Of a DNA stretch of 64,000 nt, positions 61,906-64,000 are shown in pieces. Numbering within the stretch: position 1 is the stretch's first letter; the number at the start of each line of letters is the position of its first letter. A program made the translations under genes and the position numbers. The notes under the pieces were generated by a model. That model ran no database searches. It was not told where the DNA came from and saw nothing but the letters and a program-made list of their open reading frames with translations. Origin of the DNA: Lagopus muta (Eukaryota; Chordata; Aves; Galliformes; Phasianidae); the NCBI RefSeq assembly GCF_023343835.1, contig NC_064442.1:17842501-17906500 (forward strand), written 5' to 3'.

Positions 61906-63640
61906 GGATCCGTGTCCTTCATGTTGGATCATGCAGAGGATCCTTGCATGGCTGTAACTGGGCTGTGAGCTCTTGACCCGTGACGTATATAAGCTGTTTT
62001 GGGGGAGTTGACCTGAGCAAAATTTGGGATAACTTTAGGACTTGTAAAAAAAGCTGCTTCTCATAAGAAGCAAATTCTCTTCTGTGTTTTATGTGCTAAG
62101 ACATCCATCCTATTTGAAGTGACAGGCTGCTGTTGGTTGGCAAGACTCCTTCTGCAGCTTGTTAACCTGGTGCCAGCCTGCTGCAGCAGTGGCCCTTTGG
62201 GGATCTCCGAATCCCTGGCTGCACAGAACTGAAGGATAGAGCCAAAGGTGTTTCTCCTTCCCCTGAAGATTGAGATGTCAAACTGTAACACACATCTCCA
62301 GCATCTCAAAGACTGCATGTTTGTGTCTCAAATCCCAGACTCCCAGAGCTCGTCTATGCACTGGTACTTTATTCTGGGTGTTCCTGGCCTCCCCCTAAAT
62401 CTGACAGCCTGTTTCTCCGGTGATTGATGAACTTGAGCAGTTGACCAGCAGAGGTGTTTCAGCTCACAAAAGATGACCGTGTGGATACCCAGCTGGATGG
62501 AAGGTGGGACTGCTCAGTGTGAAGATGCTCCGGTTTTTGACTCGTTGACCCAGTTCTGTTTTCCCCAGCTGCCCCCATTGTAACTCCTCTCTACCTGGAG
62601 AAGTTTGTCTGCTTGGTTCAAAGCCACCACCATGGCTGTGCAACATCTGGGGAAGAAGTTTGTGATAGCAGATAGATTGGAGCCAGCTGTGCCAGTAGCA
62701 GCCCAGCTCAGCACAGGAGCACAAACCTCTGTGGGATCGCAGTTTTGGGATGGAGAAGTGAGGAAGGTTAATGTGGCCAGAGCCTTGGTGAATAGAACAG
62801 GGGCATGGGATGCCAGTTAGGCTGCTTCCAGTTCAGCAGCTGAAATCTGATAAGGGGCTGCTGTCAGCCTCACTTATTGAGGAGGGAAGCAGAAACTGAT
62901 GGTGTTTCGAGGGGTGCAGATAAGAAGTGGGCCTCCTGTCAAATAGAACATGATTAATTACCCTCTATCCTGGCTCCCGCTTTGATAGCAGTGTCTAATG
63001 GTCTGCAGGCTTGCAGATCAGGTGGTGACATTCCCACTGGGAGGTGTGGATGCCCGCTGTGGAAATGCCATGAATAGGGGGGGAGAGATTAGATCAGCGT
63101 GGCACGGGCAGGGAGAGCTGGTTTGCCTTCTGTTTTCTCAGGGTCAGCCATCAGGATGGGCTCAAAGCAACAAATACAACTTTGAGGCAAAGGAGCTGGG
63201 GTGGCTGAAGAGGCAGCCTTTGTGTGGAACCAGCTTTGGTTCAGAATTTGGCTTATTGTAAGTCACTTTGGGAGGCTGGAAGTTGGAAGCAGCAGCTCTT
63301 TCCTTCCCTATGTGGGTTATTGCTTAAACATGGCCCTCTGTGCCTTATTCACTTCTTTGCTCCAAAATCCACTTCAGATGTTGCTCTGCTGAATAATGAT
63401 TTGAGTCTTGCCTCCTTTGTTCTTTACCTAAAAATGGACACGTTTGAAAGTACACTGGATAGGAAGAAGAAAAAAAAAGGAGGAGGTGATTGAAAAAGTA
63501 GTGCTTCAGGCTGGCTGTAATTAACTGCTCTTTGTCTCTGCAGGACAAGTCATGGCTTAGGCTGCTTGATGGCGGGGAACTCCCTGCAGTGGGCATGTTC
63601 CTCAGTGGGAGAGAGGGGACTTACCTGCCGTCAGCCTGTT

Positions 63641-63720
63641 AGCATCATAGGATCACCAAGGTTGGAAAAGAACCTCTGAGACCATCCAGTGCAACCTGTC
63701 TTAGGTGACAGTTTCCTTTT
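63641..63720 (-). mobile_element. CR1 LINE 3' tail fragment
   Basis: GCATCATAGGATCACCAAGG then TTGGAAAAGAACCTCTGAG and ACCATCCAGTGCAACCTGTC, reverse-oriented. Short truncated copy sharing the ATCACCAAGGTTGGAAAAG block with the 61.7-kb copy. Confidence 0.84.
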
Positions 63721-64000
63721 AACATCACCTGTCTGTTCTGATGTCGGTTTGAATCTGAAGCCTGGCAAACAGGATGCAGCCACCTTGAGCAAGGAGCTTG
63801 GGTAGGTGAGGAGTGCTTCAGTGCAGTGTGGAGGTCCTTCTAGATAAAAGGGAAGGCCAGTGCTGGGCTGTAGCTGTCAGCAGAACAGAGCAGGGCAACA
63901 GAGCTCACCCAGCTGACTGCTCAGCACCTCTTCTGCCAAAACATGTCACAACAGTCGCTTGGAGATGATCCAGGGCTTGCATCTTCTGTCTCCTCCTAAA

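Larger units (their letters stand above)
57553..64000 (+). other. ARID3B: ARID3B intron 4 (runs off window)
   Basis: Contains three CR1 fragments and otherwise unique sequence. No further ARID3B exon was found before the end of the window. Confidence 0.6.

Overview
This window is vertebrate nuclear DNA and almost certainly avian. All repeats I recognise are short 3' fragments of CR1 LINEs, the dominant bird retroposon, and introns and intergenic gaps are short. Gene order is CYP11A1 (-), SEMA7A (-), UBL7 (-), an intronless cytoplasmic actin (-), then ARID3B (+). Apart from the actin this is the order on human 15q24. An actin starting Met-Ala-Asp-Glu-Glu with no intron in its coding region is the textbook chicken 'type 5' cytoplasmic actin, so the best guess is chicken chromosome 10 or a close galliform relative.

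Layout. Positions 154-398 hold the first coding exon of CYP11A1 on the minus strand; the rest lies off the left edge. Positions about 400-3780 are intergenic and carry a degenerate 30-bp minisatellite. SEMA7A spans about 3.8-26.1 kb on the minus strand. I rebuilt 14 coding exons in continuous frame (1911 nt, 636 codons plus stop), including a 68-bp exon 13 found from its splice sites and its match to the human protein. Intron 1 is 12 kb and holds a perfect 19-bp VNTR. About 10 kb of apparently gene-free DNA follows. UBL7 spans 36.65-41.7 kb on the minus strand, with 10 coding exons giving 380 aa, the human length. It starts in a CpG island that also looks like a plus-strand promoter (CCAAT, TTTAAA) for a short intronless transcript ending at an AATAAA. 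The actin gene (43009-44139, 376 aa, 5'UTR intron) and ARID3B face away from each other across a second CpG island rich in ETS sites. ARID3B then runs off the right edge after three coding exons, part-way into its ARID domain.

The genes are not an operon and share no pathway. CYP11A1 makes pregnenolone in mitochondria, SEMA7A is a GPI-anchored guidance and immune semaphorin, UBL7 is a UBL-UBA ubiquitin adaptor, the actin is cytoskeletal and ARID3B is a DNA-binding regulator. What they share is promoter architecture: two divergent CpG-island promoters.

I found no wholly new system. The most useful observations are: the mammalian integrin-binding RGD of SEMA7A reads Lys-Glu-Asp here, right at an exon junction with a weak donor and a competing upstream donor; the plus-strand transcription unit opposite UBL7; the semi-processed look of the actin gene and its promoter shared with ARID3B; a tiny upstream ORF whose stop overlaps the ARID3B start codon; and two copies of a CTCF-like element in UBL7. 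Splice sites, TSSs and poly(A) sites are read by eye and compared with remembered human proteins; no alignment was run.
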